A stretch of DNA of 64,000 nucleotides from Marinoscillum sp040218045. GTDB taxonomy: Bacteria > Bacteroidota > Bacteroidia > Cytophagales > Cyclobacteriaceae. Location of the stretch: positions 1 to 64,000 of the forward strand of contig JAVJQA010000055.1 in NCBI GenBank assembly GCA_040218045.1, in the 5' to 3' direction. The notes beneath the pieces are model-generated. The model made no database searches. It was not told where the DNA came from and saw nothing but the letters and a program-made list of their open reading frames with translations. Position numbers and translations under genes: made by a program. Positions 8,476 through 17,011 of this stretch are shown here, piece after piece. Each line of letters begins with the position of its first letter. The stretch's first letter is position 1.

Positions 8476-9225
8476 TTAACTTACGTTTGGTTCTACATCA
8501 CCGATTGGTTCTTCAATCAGCTCTTCACGGTCATGTCGCGACTTTCTGGAGCGTGCCGTAGATATAATGGCCCTTGTAATTCCATTTACCTGGTTAATCA
8601 AAGGTTGATGTGTCATGGGCTCCATCAATTCCAGAATCCCAAGCCCTTCAAGCAATTTGCGTAAGTAAGGAACTGCCTCCATTCTGGCTTCTTTCACGGA
8701 GGATGATCGATCGCTGTTGGCATGGCGCTGACCATATAAAGCATCAAAGGCCAGTTGTGCAGCTTTCAACTCATCAAACACCTCAGTAACACCCAATGTG
8801 GTCAAAGCAGATTGATGACCCGCTTCTTCCAACTGCATGATCATGGCCTCAATACGACCAGACTGTTCGGCATAGCCAAACCGGTACAAGCGTGTGTTGG
8901 CAAGCTCAATTACCCGCCATACTTTCTGGTAGGCTGAAGCAAAAGGCTCTGTAGTGCGACGCTTATAGGCATCAATGGTATCCCTAAAAGCAATGAAGAG
9001 ATTTTCTCTATGAACATTTGCCTGCTCCAGCGGAATCACATGTTCATTTCTGCGAGAAGTCATCAACGCTTCATTGAGTGATCTGACTCCCTCTTCCTCG
9101 TGTTCGACAATTTTTAGCATAAAATCATTGGCTAATCCTGCATCCGAAACTGCCTTAAGGTAGGCATTACCTGTATCTACCAGCTCCCCGGCCAATAGAT
9201 AACTTGTTCTTAATTTGACAATCAT
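8476..9225 (-). CDS. Hypothetical helical protein, DUF6261-like
   Basis: This 249-aa protein lacks a signal peptide and membrane segments. It is almost entirely helical in character, with heptad-like stretches such as YQKVWRVIELANTRLYRFG around residues 99-117. Length, the opening MIVKLRTSYLLAGELVDT and composition resemble the DUF6261 family of Bacteroidota, whose role is unknown. It stands alone: its own candidate promoter lies upstream and a terminator downstream. Its GC content is higher than that of the adjoining glycan genes, suggesting that it is an older resident. Confidence 0.65.
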   Translation of the reverse strand: MIVKLRTSYLLAGELVDTGNAYLKAVSDAGLANDFMLKIVEHEEEGVRSLNEALMTSRRNEHVIPLEQANVHRENLFIAFRDTIDAYKRRTTEPFASAYQKVWRVIELANTRLYRFGYAEQSGRIEAMIMQLEEAGHQSALTTLGVTEVFDELKAAQLAFDALYGQRHANSDRSSSVKEARMEAVPYLRKLLEGLGILELMEPMTHQPLINQVNGITRAIISTARSRKSRHDREELIEEPIGDVEPNVS

Positions 9226-9865
9226 TTGTTTGTTCGTTTAATAGTGAAAAATTTATTTGTTTTCTACCAATTCAAATGATGTGCCAGAAATGAGGATTCT
9301 CGTGATTAAATCTTAATTTTTTGATAAATTAATAATTTAACATCCATTTATACATGATCTCAATAATATTTTTCATATATTGGCTATTAAATTGAAATAT
9401 TTATAATTCAACAAAAGGCTCTATTATGGTAAATCACTTGACCTGAACCCAGAAGAAAATTTTCCACTTTCACTTCACACGAAATGAAGGATTAAAAAAT
9501 AAAAATCTCCATCTCGCCCTATGAAGGAAAGAAAAAATTTTCTTTGAAATCATCTCTTCGAGTAAATCACTTGAAATGAAAGCCACCTCCAATCCAATTC
9601 GCACAGATCATTAGTGATAATTTTTATTTCACTTCATCAGCTGATGACTCAGCCTGAGTAGAGTTTATGGTTCCTCATAGGTACTTGACTATACTTGAGC
9701 AAAAAATCACCCTGTGTTAGTCCCAGTGCTTCGGAAAGTATTTATTTTTTCAATGCTTCACCACATATGCACCGAAGGATGGTCAGCAGAATTCTGATAG
9801 CCTGAATATGGCATAAGCTAAGTTCATTCATTTACTAAATTAGCCACAAGCTACCTTCTCTTTGA
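9226..9865. other. AT-rich gene-free stretch with a short direct repeat
   Basis: No credible gene was found on either strand. GTAAATCACTTGA occurs twice (9429-9441 and 9562-9574). Several AAAATTTT-type palindromes lie near the copies. The stretch adjoins a glycosyltransferase remnant, so it may be decayed coding DNA. Confidence 0.45.
9248..9276 (-). promoter_or_regulatory. Candidate promoter for the DUF6261-like gene
   Basis: On the minus strand TTTG (9273-9276) is followed 17 nt later by TAAATTTT (9248-9255), close to the Bacteroidota -33/-7 pair TTTG / TAnnTTTG. It lies 22 nt before the start codon. Confidence 0.3.
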
Positions 9866-10009
9866 TCAGATGTGAAACATTTGATCATAAAGGTCATGAA
9901 GTCCGAGAAAACTCCGGTAACGCTGCGCCAGCTGGATGGCTTGCCATTTTGTTAAGTATTGCACTCAATTGGCCGGACTGGCAAGTTCACGCGCTTTTCC
10001 TAAAATGGT
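9866..10009 (-). pseudogene. C-terminal remnant of a GT4 glycosyltransferase
   Basis: Directly after the stop of the gene at 10010 the same frame continues: about 14 codons, a TGA, then about 32 codons reading from VQYLTKWQA to LHDLYDQMFHI before a stop at 9866-9868. The last part matches the carboxyl end of the neighbouring GT4 encoded at 11080-12252 (YRNFEMLHELYDQIF against YRSFLGLHDLYDQMF). It looks like the tail of a deleted homologue. Too short to be functional. Confidence 0.5.
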
Positions 10010-11083
10010 TCAGTTTTCCTCTAGGATAGATAAATAAACCGTATAAGTAGATTTTAACGAATACTGTTGGATCACGGTTTGCCGAGCAGCAACTCCAATT
10101 CGATCGTACAGTTCCTGATCATTGGCTAATTTCAGAATGATGTCAAGCCATTCTTCAGTAGTACTAACTAAAAAACCATTTACACCCTCCTCAATAATTC
10201 GGTAATTAGCACCAACTGCGGTAGCAATGGTAGGGATACCCAGGGCCATATACTGAAGTGCCTTCAGCCCACTTTTACCATAAACCCATTCTTCATCCAA
10301 TGGCAAGGGATACAAGCCAATATCAATCCCCTGAAGGTCAGCTACCTCAGAAGTTCTCTCCCAAGCTTCAGCGTTTACCTTGACTCCATCTAATGTAAAA
10401 GTTGGGTCTCCAATTACCTTTAAAGTAAAGTCAATCCGGGAGGACAACTGCCTGAACACTTCATCCAATAAGTGCAGGTACCTGGAGGTGCTATGGCTCC
10501 CACTCCAACCAATCACCAAAGGTTTTTTTGACTTGCCGGCTATCGGTTGATAGGTATCAGTGTTGATCGTGGAAGAAATATCAGTCACGCATTCATTATA
10601 CTGCTTGACGAATTCCTCTAATTTCGGCGTACAGCAAATTACATGATCAGCGGTTTTCATCAATTCTATTGGCTTTCTCCGCCCCTTGATCCATGTCATG
10701 ATTTTGTTTTGGTTACGCTGGTCATTTAGATAGATCAAATCATCAATATCATAAATGATTCTTTTGGCCAGCCTGGCAACAAGCCATTCCATTACCGGAG
10801 GACCTATTGGCGTTAACCAAAGGTGCACATATACTATATCATACCTTCGAATTCTTAAAAGATCAAAAAACCTCCTGAAGTAACCCGAAAAAGTGAAGAT
10901 AACTTTAGAAAAAAAATACCCTTTCTTATATACAATCTTCCAAAAGCTCTCACTTATAAATGAGCTGGTGGTCAGTTCATACCCGGCCTTCTCAAAATAC
11001 GGGTAATACTGTTCATATTTCAACCTCTGGGAGGGGGCTCTATCAAATGGGTAAGGGGAAAGGAATAGTATTTTTTTACTCAT
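10010..11083 (-). CDS. GT4-type glycosyltransferase
   Basis: This 357-aa GT-B enzyme opens with KKILFLSPYPFDRAPSQR, a common start in this group. The donor domain has IGWSGSHSTSRYL near residue 191 and the GLKALQYMALGIPTIATAVG loop near 270-290, with the acidic residue replaced by Lys-Ala-Leu-Gln context typical of the subgroup. The C-terminus is SILEEN. Its start overlaps the stop of the next upstream GT4 by 4 nt (11080-11083). It is the last intact gene of the operon that starts further right, and it is followed by a glycosyltransferase remnant. Confidence 0.85.
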   Translation of the reverse strand: MSKKILFLSPYPFDRAPSQRLKYEQYYPYFEKAGYELTTSSFISESFWKIVYKKGYFFSKVIFTFSGYFRRFFDLLRIRRYDIVYVHLWLTPIGPPVMEWLVARLAKRIIYDIDDLIYLNDQRNQNKIMTWIKGRRKPIELMKTADHVICCTPKLEEFVKQYNECVTDISSTINTDTYQPIAGKSKKPLVIGWSGSHSTSRYLHLLDEVFRQLSSRIDFTLKVIGDPTFTLDGVKVNAEAWERTSEVADLQGIDIGLYPLPLDEEWVYGKSGLKALQYMALGIPTIATAVGANYRIIEEGVNGFLVSTTEEWLDIILKLANDQELYDRIGVAARQTVIQQYSLKSTYTVYLSILEEN

Positions 11084-12252
11084 TCAAATATTTGATCGTA
11101 TAGCTCATGGAGCATTTCAAAGTTACGATATTTCCTGGCTACCATTTGTGGTGTACCGTTAACTCTGCTTTCCCCCAAGCCGGATTTAATCTTTGAGATG
11201 GCGAATCCTACATCAGATAAATCATCCTTGAAAAGAGCTCCTACTTCTTCACTTTTAATAATGTCACTGTCTTCACCTATGCCATCAGCGGATAACACCA
11301 ACAACCCATTCGCCCAATACTCACCATCCTTTATAGGCGAACAATAAAGCCTGACAGACGATGGCCTGACCATTGAAAATGCAAAATCTGATGCAGAAAG
11401 ATAGCTGCTTACCTCTTCATGAGCAACCTTATCCACGTGGCACTTACTCAAATCTATACCATGTTCCAACAGCCTGTTGCACACCCAACTCTTATCCTGA
11501 GGGGTAAGAATGATTAATTGGAAAGAAGAAATCTGGTTAAAGGCCTTATTAAATATTTCAAAGGCCTCATGATCATAATAAATAACTCCAAACTTACCCA
11601 CGTAAATTCCCACTGTAGTAGCAGACCTTATGCCTAATTTGCTGCGAATCTCAATCCGCCGTTTTTCTGAAAATTTAAACTTCTCAGTATCAACTGCACA
11701 CCCAAATGTATACACTTTTCCTCCAGCGCTCGGTTTGATTTTATTTGTAAAAAACCGACTCACTGTTACAATGGTGTCGGCAGTCTTAATAATCCTGGCT
11801 TCCCAGTATTTTTGAAATAAGTATTTGAACCCCCACCGAGACCATACCCCTCCATCGAGCATATAGTCAGCATGCGGCTCAAAGGATTCGACGTGATAAG
11901 GTATTTTTGTTTTCCTACTGACCAAATATCCCAGTGATCCTGCCAGTGAGGTTCTACACATAATTTGAGAAATATTATGTTTTTGAAGAATATCGGTGAT
12001 TTGCCTGGTAAATATCCTGAAATCGTTGATCTTATTGAGCAAACCACTTTTAAGATTATGCGAATAAAGTGGCTGATGGGAAACCTTTGGAATCTTAGGT
12101 GCAACAGGCGAGTGGTCGCCACTTCGCTCGATGGTCAGAAAGACAACCTCATCGATGTAGGCTTTATTCGCAAGAATTTTCAAGTGAGGAAGAACTGAAG
12201 ACTGAGTTAGCCCCTCAGATAGACTCCAATAGCACAAGTAAAGAACCCTCAT
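11080..12252 (-). CDS. GT4-type glycosyltransferase
   Basis: This 390-aa GT-B protein opens with RVLYLCYWSLSEGLTQSSVLP. It has VGIYVGKFGVIYYDHEAFEI near residue 213 at the start of the donor domain. The classic EALACGxPV loop is degenerate (ANGLLVLSADGIGED around 315-330), so donor use may differ from typical GT4 members. It overlaps both neighbours by 4 nt, giving a translationally coupled GT2-GT4-GT4 trio. Its carboxyl end resembles the remnant at 9866-10009. Confidence 0.75.
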   Translation of the reverse strand: MRVLYLCYWSLSEGLTQSSVLPHLKILANKAYIDEVVFLTIERSGDHSPVAPKIPKVSHQPLYSHNLKSGLLNKINDFRIFTRQITDILQKHNISQIMCRTSLAGSLGYLVSRKTKIPYHVESFEPHADYMLDGGVWSRWGFKYLFQKYWEARIIKTADTIVTVSRFFTNKIKPSAGGKVYTFGCAVDTEKFKFSEKRRIEIRSKLGIRSATTVGIYVGKFGVIYYDHEAFEIFNKAFNQISSFQLIILTPQDKSWVCNRLLEHGIDLSKCHVDKVAHEEVSSYLSASDFAFSMVRPSSVRLYCSPIKDGEYWANGLLVLSADGIGEDSDIIKSEEVGALFKDDLSDVGFAISKIKSGLGESRVNGTPQMVARKYRNFEMLHELYDQIFE

Positions 12253-13067
12253 AATTTATAATAATCCCAAACCACACCCAGCGCTTTAAAAGGTTTGAAG
12301 ACCCCAAGATAAGACTTGAACATGATCGAAGTAATTTTCCGTTTGAAAAGTTGCTTTTGAGTTCTGTTTACTGTCGGGATGGAGCCCAATTCTTTTGATA
12401 TTGCCTTGTAGCCCTCCCATAAACCTTTCAAGTCCGACATGGCCGATAAGTTGCCCTGACGGTATAGATATACTACATCTTTTACGGCACGGTATCTACC
12501 CAGATGGGCTATCGATATGTAAAACAACAAATCTTCACCATGAGTCAACCCTTCTTTGAACTGATAATTAACTCCTGCCCGCTTCCTGACCATCCAGGTA
12601 GGCCCAAAGAAAACAGAATTGTCAATATTCAAAAGAGCATCTAATGGAATCCCTGAAAAGTGCTGAGCCCTAATCTCCATGACACTTGTCATATCCTTAT
12701 TTCTAATCTCTACCGCACCATCCACAAACATCAACCCTGGATCAGTTAAAAACAAAGAGAGCCTACTTTCAATACTATTGGGCGTTAGGGCATCATCCGC
12801 ATCCAAAAAACAGAAATACTCCCCCTTCAAGCGCTTTAACCCAACATTTCGAGCTGCACTCACTCCTTTATTATTTTGAGTAAGAACGCTAATCCTCTCA
12901 TCATCGAAACCTTCACAAACTTTTTTGGAATTATCGGTACTTCCATCATTGACAATGATCAGCTCCCACTCAGGATACGTTTGACCCAAAACTGACTCAA
13001 TAGCCTTAGCCACATATTGCTCAGCATTGTATACGGGGAGTATGATGGAAACTAATCGACTCTTCAT
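12249..13067 (-). CDS. GT2-family glycosyltransferase
   Basis: This 272-aa inverting GT-A enzyme shows the full family-2 N-terminal signature: VSIILPVYNAEQYVAKAIES, then VNDGSTDNS near residues 39-47, and the metal-binding FLDADDALTP near 92-101. There is no membrane anchor. It lies between a sulfotransferase gene and a GT4 gene with 4-nt overlaps on both sides. Confidence 0.88.
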   Translation of the reverse strand: MKSRLVSIILPVYNAEQYVAKAIESVLGQTYPEWELIIVNDGSTDNSKKVCEGFDDERISVLTQNNKGVSAARNVGLKRLKGEYFCFLDADDALTPNSIESRLSLFLTDPGLMFVDGAVEIRNKDMTSVMEIRAQHFSGIPLDALLNIDNSVFFGPTWMVRKRAGVNYQFKEGLTHGEDLLFYISIAHLGRYRAVKDVVYLYRQGNLSAMSDLKGLWEGYKAISKELGSIPTVNRTQKQLFKRKITSIMFKSYLGVFKPFKALGVVWDYYKL

Positions 13068-13987
13068 CTCCGGATAGGTAAAGGATTATCCGAATAAATG
13101 TCTACTTCGAAATACTCCAGGACTCGAAGCATTGACTTTATTTGACTTTGATCAAGATAGCTAGTCCATTTGGATAATTGATTTTGTAGGGAAAAATCAA
13201 CCGTAGTTTTACTAAGTTGAGTCAAAGAATCTTTAGCCGTAACCTTTTGTTCAATTCCCCACCCATCCAATATTCGTTGAACTTCTTTTTGAGGATTTAG
13301 ATAGAGATCTTCGTAATACACTCGAATTAGTTCGCTTTCATATTTCAAAATCAAAGCATTCCCCATAGACCAGTATGCTACAAGAGACTCTAGTTTAGTC
13401 GACAAGGATAGGAGAAACTCTTGATGCTGGAGATAGTATGAATTGAATGGTGCGGAGGGTATTTCTATTCCTTCAAATTTATGATCCCATGCACCCTGCT
13501 TCATTTGAGAGACAGCTACAGCAAAAGGATGTCTTACCAGATGCACAGGTTTGTTGTTAAATGCAATATGTTTGGCTAACCAAGGATAGATACCATTTGC
13601 TCTGCAAAATTTGACCAGGGCATGTCTGGTTTGCTTATAATCTCCAGGCCGGTTTAAATGACAAAGGTTATGATTCAATACTTTGCCTGATAAGACCTCT
13701 TCCATTGTTACCTTGAGCGCTGGCCATTCATCATTTGGCTGCAAAAAAGTTCTCCAACTAAAGTTAAGTGACCTCAAGTTGGGATGATAGTCCAAATGCA
13801 GTGGCTCCCAAATCACTGGTAGCTTCAAAATACGCATTAAAATTTCGGTGAGCCAGGTACTACCACCTCTAGGATCACTAAAAATATAATAATTCTCAGA
13901 TGGATTGTAATGAACTCTCGCTGATTCCCTTCTAAAAAGAATATTTCTAGTATCGCGCCTTACTTTATCTTTTATCCTTTGGATCAT
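13064..13987 (-). CDS. PAPS-dependent sulfotransferase
   Basis: This 307-aa protein is a carbohydrate-type sulfotransferase. It carries the 5'-phosphosulfate-binding loop DPRGGSTWL (38-46) and the 3'-phosphate-binding stretch VRHPFAVAVS (151-160). It probably transfers sulfate from PAPS to a sugar hydroxyl, in the cytoplasm because no membrane segment is evident. It overlaps its neighbours by 4 nt on both sides, so sulfation is built into glycan assembly. The acceptor sugar is unknown. Confidence 0.85.
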   Translation of the reverse strand: MIQRIKDKVRRDTRNILFRRESARVHYNPSENYYIFSDPRGGSTWLTEILMRILKLPVIWEPLHLDYHPNLRSLNFSWRTFLQPNDEWPALKVTMEEVLSGKVLNHNLCHLNRPGDYKQTRHALVKFCRANGIYPWLAKHIAFNNKPVHLVRHPFAVAVSQMKQGAWDHKFEGIEIPSAPFNSYYLQHQEFLLSLSTKLESLVAYWSMGNALILKYESELIRVYYEDLYLNPQKEVQRILDGWGIEQKVTAKDSLTQLSKTTVDFSLQNQLSKWTSYLDQSQIKSMLRVLEYFEVDIYSDNPLPIRR

Positions 13988-15078
13988 CTAGATATTGCTT
14001 GTTCAATCTTCAATAACTGATTTGAATATGAGTTGCTTTTAGCATATGCACTTGTTAATGCACCTGTATTCTCTTTGTCCCACTTCGACACCTTACTTTG
14101 CAAATCATCCCAAAGATCTGCCCATTCTTCATTCGATTTGCTCATGAAGAGGTGATTCGAAATACCGACATATTCTACAGTATAGGTAAGTATTATTGGT
14201 TTCGCAGATAATAAATACTCCATGACTTTGTGAGGGTTCGCTTGATCCAGATGATATTTCTCCTGATAGGCGAGAAAAAGCACATCTGCAGACTGTAAAT
14301 AATTTGGAATATCTGAGCTGGCAATACGGGGTAGAAAATAGGTGTTTTTACTTTGGTAAACCTGTTTTTTGAATTTATGATAAGGATTTCTCTTCTCAGT
14401 AAAGTTATCACCATTGGAACCCACAAAAACAAAATCGCACTCACTCTTCTTTTTCACAACTGAATGGATGATTTTCCAGTCGATATATGGCATTGATAAA
14501 TTCCCAATATACATCGCTTTTAATTTGTTGAATCCTGGCAATTGAACTGGCTCAGGAGCCTTCTCTGGAAGCATCACCCCATGGGTAAGCAAATATGAAT
14601 CATCATTATATTTAAGTTGCTTTGCCACAATTTGACTGGTCGTTCCAAAACAAAAATCTGAAGTCTCTGAGGCCACTTCAAACTCAAAATCCTGATTAAG
14701 ATCCACAATATGAGATATGCATAGAACTCCTTCTGGCAAAGCATCAAACCTAAAAAAGACGGAATTATCAAATGACCATACAATATTAAAATTAACGCTC
14801 ACAAGTTTCTGTAAGCTCTTGAATACTCTATTGGTAATTCGTTTTTGAATATACTTTGGAAAAAACCGGAGTCCCCGGATGAAGCCAACATAGTTCACTT
14901 CAAACAAATTTGGAAAGTCTGTTTTCCTCATAAATGTAGATTTCCCCGGGGGATTTAAGAAAAAGACTTTATTTTTTTTACTTAATTCAACAGCATAATG
15001 ATGTTTAGAAACAAAAATATGATCCCAAGGCTCTGGTGAGATAATCAGAATATTTTTACCAGATATTAGGTCAGACAT
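13984..15078 (-). CDS. Glycosyltransferase, GT4-like
   Basis: This 364-aa protein opens with GKNILIISPEPWDHIFVSKHHYA, a start seen in one GT-B subgroup. It has a donor-domain strand KAMYIGNLSMPYIDW near residue 186 and an NPHKVMEYLLSAKPIILT loop near 281-298 equivalent to the GT4 donor loop. It overlaps the sulfotransferase by 4 nt and the upstream GT61 gene by 8 nt. Donor and acceptor are unknown. Confidence 0.8.
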   Translation of the reverse strand: MSDLISGKNILIISPEPWDHIFVSKHHYAVELSKKNKVFFLNPPGKSTFMRKTDFPNLFEVNYVGFIRGLRFFPKYIQKRITNRVFKSLQKLVSVNFNIVWSFDNSVFFRFDALPEGVLCISHIVDLNQDFEFEVASETSDFCFGTTSQIVAKQLKYNDDSYLLTHGVMLPEKAPEPVQLPGFNKLKAMYIGNLSMPYIDWKIIHSVVKKKSECDFVFVGSNGDNFTEKRNPYHKFKKQVYQSKNTYFLPRIASSDIPNYLQSADVLFLAYQEKYHLDQANPHKVMEYLLSAKPIILTYTVEYVGISNHLFMSKSNEEWADLWDDLQSKVSKWDKENTGALTSAYAKSNSYSNQLLKIEQAISR

Positions 15079-16156
15079 TTCGTTGTATATATTGGATAGT
15101 TTCCCAATTTACCTTCATATCCTGTTTTTCATTAATAGCCGGCTGAATAAACAAATGATAAGTATGGTCTAAATAATCACAAACCTGTAGGTTCTTGGGG
15201 TTATTTAACGTGCGAGTATCCGGGTAGAATTCAAATACTTTAATATTTTTTCCAAAAATGAGATTCGTTAGACCAGCACCATGAGGAGAAATAACCACTT
15301 TAGCCTGATTAAACAAACGAACTTGTTCATCAAAAGTCATTTCTTCTAAATAAACTATGTCCCCACCTAAGATTTGATGTATTTCATTTTCATTGACCAA
15401 TCTGCGCCTATTGGTTTTTGACCTTGAAATGATCACTATTCGATCCCTTAAGACCTCTTGATCGTAAGTTTTGTTCATCCATAGGATTGCATTTCTTGAG
15501 AGCACATTATAGTGCCCAATTGCTGATGTCTCAACATCCAGGTATCTAAAAGTAGGTATAATAAGCCGCTCAAATTCCAAAGCGGATCCGTCCAATTCCT
15601 TGATAGCTGCAAAACCAAAATGGACAAGAGATTCATATTGGAAAGCGGGAGCTTTATTCCTAAGCCAAACAGTAACATACTTTGGTTGAATTCCCGCAGA
15701 AACTACTAGTTGGATCAACGGAATGAAATACATCATCCACATAAAATAATTATCCGAAACCGATGCTGAAAGTATCAGGTGTGTCCCAGAACTAACTCTG
15801 GGTTTCTCCCAAAATTTCAGCAAATACTTAGTATCCCCTGATTTGTTTAGATAGTAATATTTGTTGAGATGATTCTCAAGCAGCAACTTTGAGCCCGTTT
15901 TTATCAGTCCGATTCGGCCATAGACCCGAGCATTAGGTATAGAGAAAACCCCACCTTTTTCGATGAAAAAACTCTGAAGAAACTCTTGCTGGTATGTTGA
16001 AGGAATATTGGAGTTTTTCAAAGACAACCTTATCTCTTCTCTCTTGATATCAAGCAAAGAATTGTAAGATTCTAGTTCCTCTCTTCCAATTAGTTTTTTC
16101 CGGCTCAAAATAATGCCGTTAAGAAATGCGATTAAAGTCTTTTTAAAATAATCCAC
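15071..16156 (-). CDS. GT61-family (DUF563) glycosyltransferase
   Basis: This 361-aa protein has the GT61 carboxyl pattern: IVIISRSKTNRRRLVNE near 243-259, then ISPHGAGLTNLIFG near 291-304 and a VFEFYPD strand. The start is GTG at 16156. It overlaps the following gene by 8 nt. A second GT61 gene lies on the opposite strand at 18944, so the locus uses two such enzymes. It begins 6 nt after the end of the broken FkbM gene. Confidence 0.85.
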   Translation of the reverse strand: MDYFKKTLIAFLNGIILSRKKLIGREELESYNSLLDIKREEIRLSLKNSNIPSTYQQEFLQSFFIEKGGVFSIPNARVYGRIGLIKTGSKLLLENHLNKYYYLNKSGDTKYLLKFWEKPRVSSGTHLILSASVSDNYFMWMMYFIPLIQLVVSAGIQPKYVTVWLRNKAPAFQYESLVHFGFAAIKELDGSALEFERLIIPTFRYLDVETSAIGHYNVLSRNAILWMNKTYDQEVLRDRIVIISRSKTNRRRLVNENEIHQILGGDIVYLEEMTFDEQVRLFNQAKVVISPHGAGLTNLIFGKNIKVFEFYPDTRTLNNPKNLQVCDYLDHTYHLFIQPAINEKQDMKVNWETIQYIQRNV

Positions 16157-16162
16157 ACCACT

Positions 16163-16881
16163 CTAAATCTTATCCTTATGTACAAAAAGTGCATTGGCAT
16201 AGTGCTTACTTCTTTTAAATTGATTGTGCCGCATGCCATACAACCCATAGAAAAAGTACTGATAGGATTCTAAAAATTGACAGGTACTCGAAAAATGTGT
16301 GTTTCTATTGTTATTTTCTAAAAAACCACATTCACAATATACTGCACCTACCTTTCTATCTTTCAAAATATTTACGGCTCCTTTAAGCACTTCGACTTCC
16401 CACCCCTCCGTATCAATTTTCAGTATGTCTATATAGTCAAAATCAATACTTTTCATAAACAAATCAATAGTACTTACTTCGACCTTCTCAATATCCCCGG
16501 GATTCTTATTGGGTTTTTTGACATTACGAAAAGAGTTTAATACACTATGTGATTTCTGATCAGTCACAACATTGAGCCTTGCTTTTTCAGAGCCAAAACC
16601 AAGGTGATATAGCTTAACCATATCTTCATTGACAATCTTGTTTTCCAGAAGAGCAAAAGCCTCCTGAAATGGCTCAAAGGCATAAATTGTGGCATCAGGA
16701 AAGCCTTGTCTAAATCGTTCACAAGTTTAACCAATATTGGCACCAACATCAAAAATCAGCCTGGGCTCAACCCTTAATTTATATAGAATGTCTTCAACCA
16801 AAGAAGCCCCCACTGGCCGGATCCCTTCTTTACAATGTAGAACCCGCTTGCCTTCTCGATAAATTCCCTTAACCTTTTCAT
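16163..16881 (-). pseudogene. FkbM-family methyltransferase, broken by stop and frameshift
   Basis: The carboxyl 152 codons (16163-16621) are intact FkbM sequence, including DILKIDTEGWEVEVLKGA and VGAVYCECGF. Upstream in the same frame lies the missing cofactor site: LIFDVGANIG, then TAA at 16727-16729, then TCERFRQGFPDATIYAFEPF. The stop sits where FkbM proteins usually have Gln, so one CAA-to-TAA change explains it. The likely amino end, MKRLREFIEKASGFYIVKK, starts at 16881 in a different frame, implying a second lesion near 16830; the total length, 719 nt, is not a multiple of three. A truncated protein could start at 16621 but would lack the SAM site. Sequencing error at one site cannot explain both lesions. 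Confidence 0.8.
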
Positions 16882-17011
16882 AAGCTTAAACTTAGAGCAA
16901 ACCAATAAAACTACACAGTTTAAGGCATTTCTAATATCTCGTTACTTATCAAAACAACTGTTCATCACGAAATACTTTGATAAAGTGTACAAATGGAAGG
17001 TAGCCTGATTC

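Noticed and set aside
9429..9574. Direct repeat GTAAATCACTTGA considered as part of a CRISPR array
   Set aside because: Only two short copies with no regular spacing and no cas genes.
9880..9990. GC-rich segment with partial self-complementarity that might be a tRNA or small RNA
   Set aside because: No T-loop or acceptor stem pattern; minus-strand translation matches a glycosyltransferase tail instead.
11766..12122. 118-codon open frame on the minus strand
   Set aside because: Out of frame inside the GT4 gene 11080-12252, with no plausible protein features.
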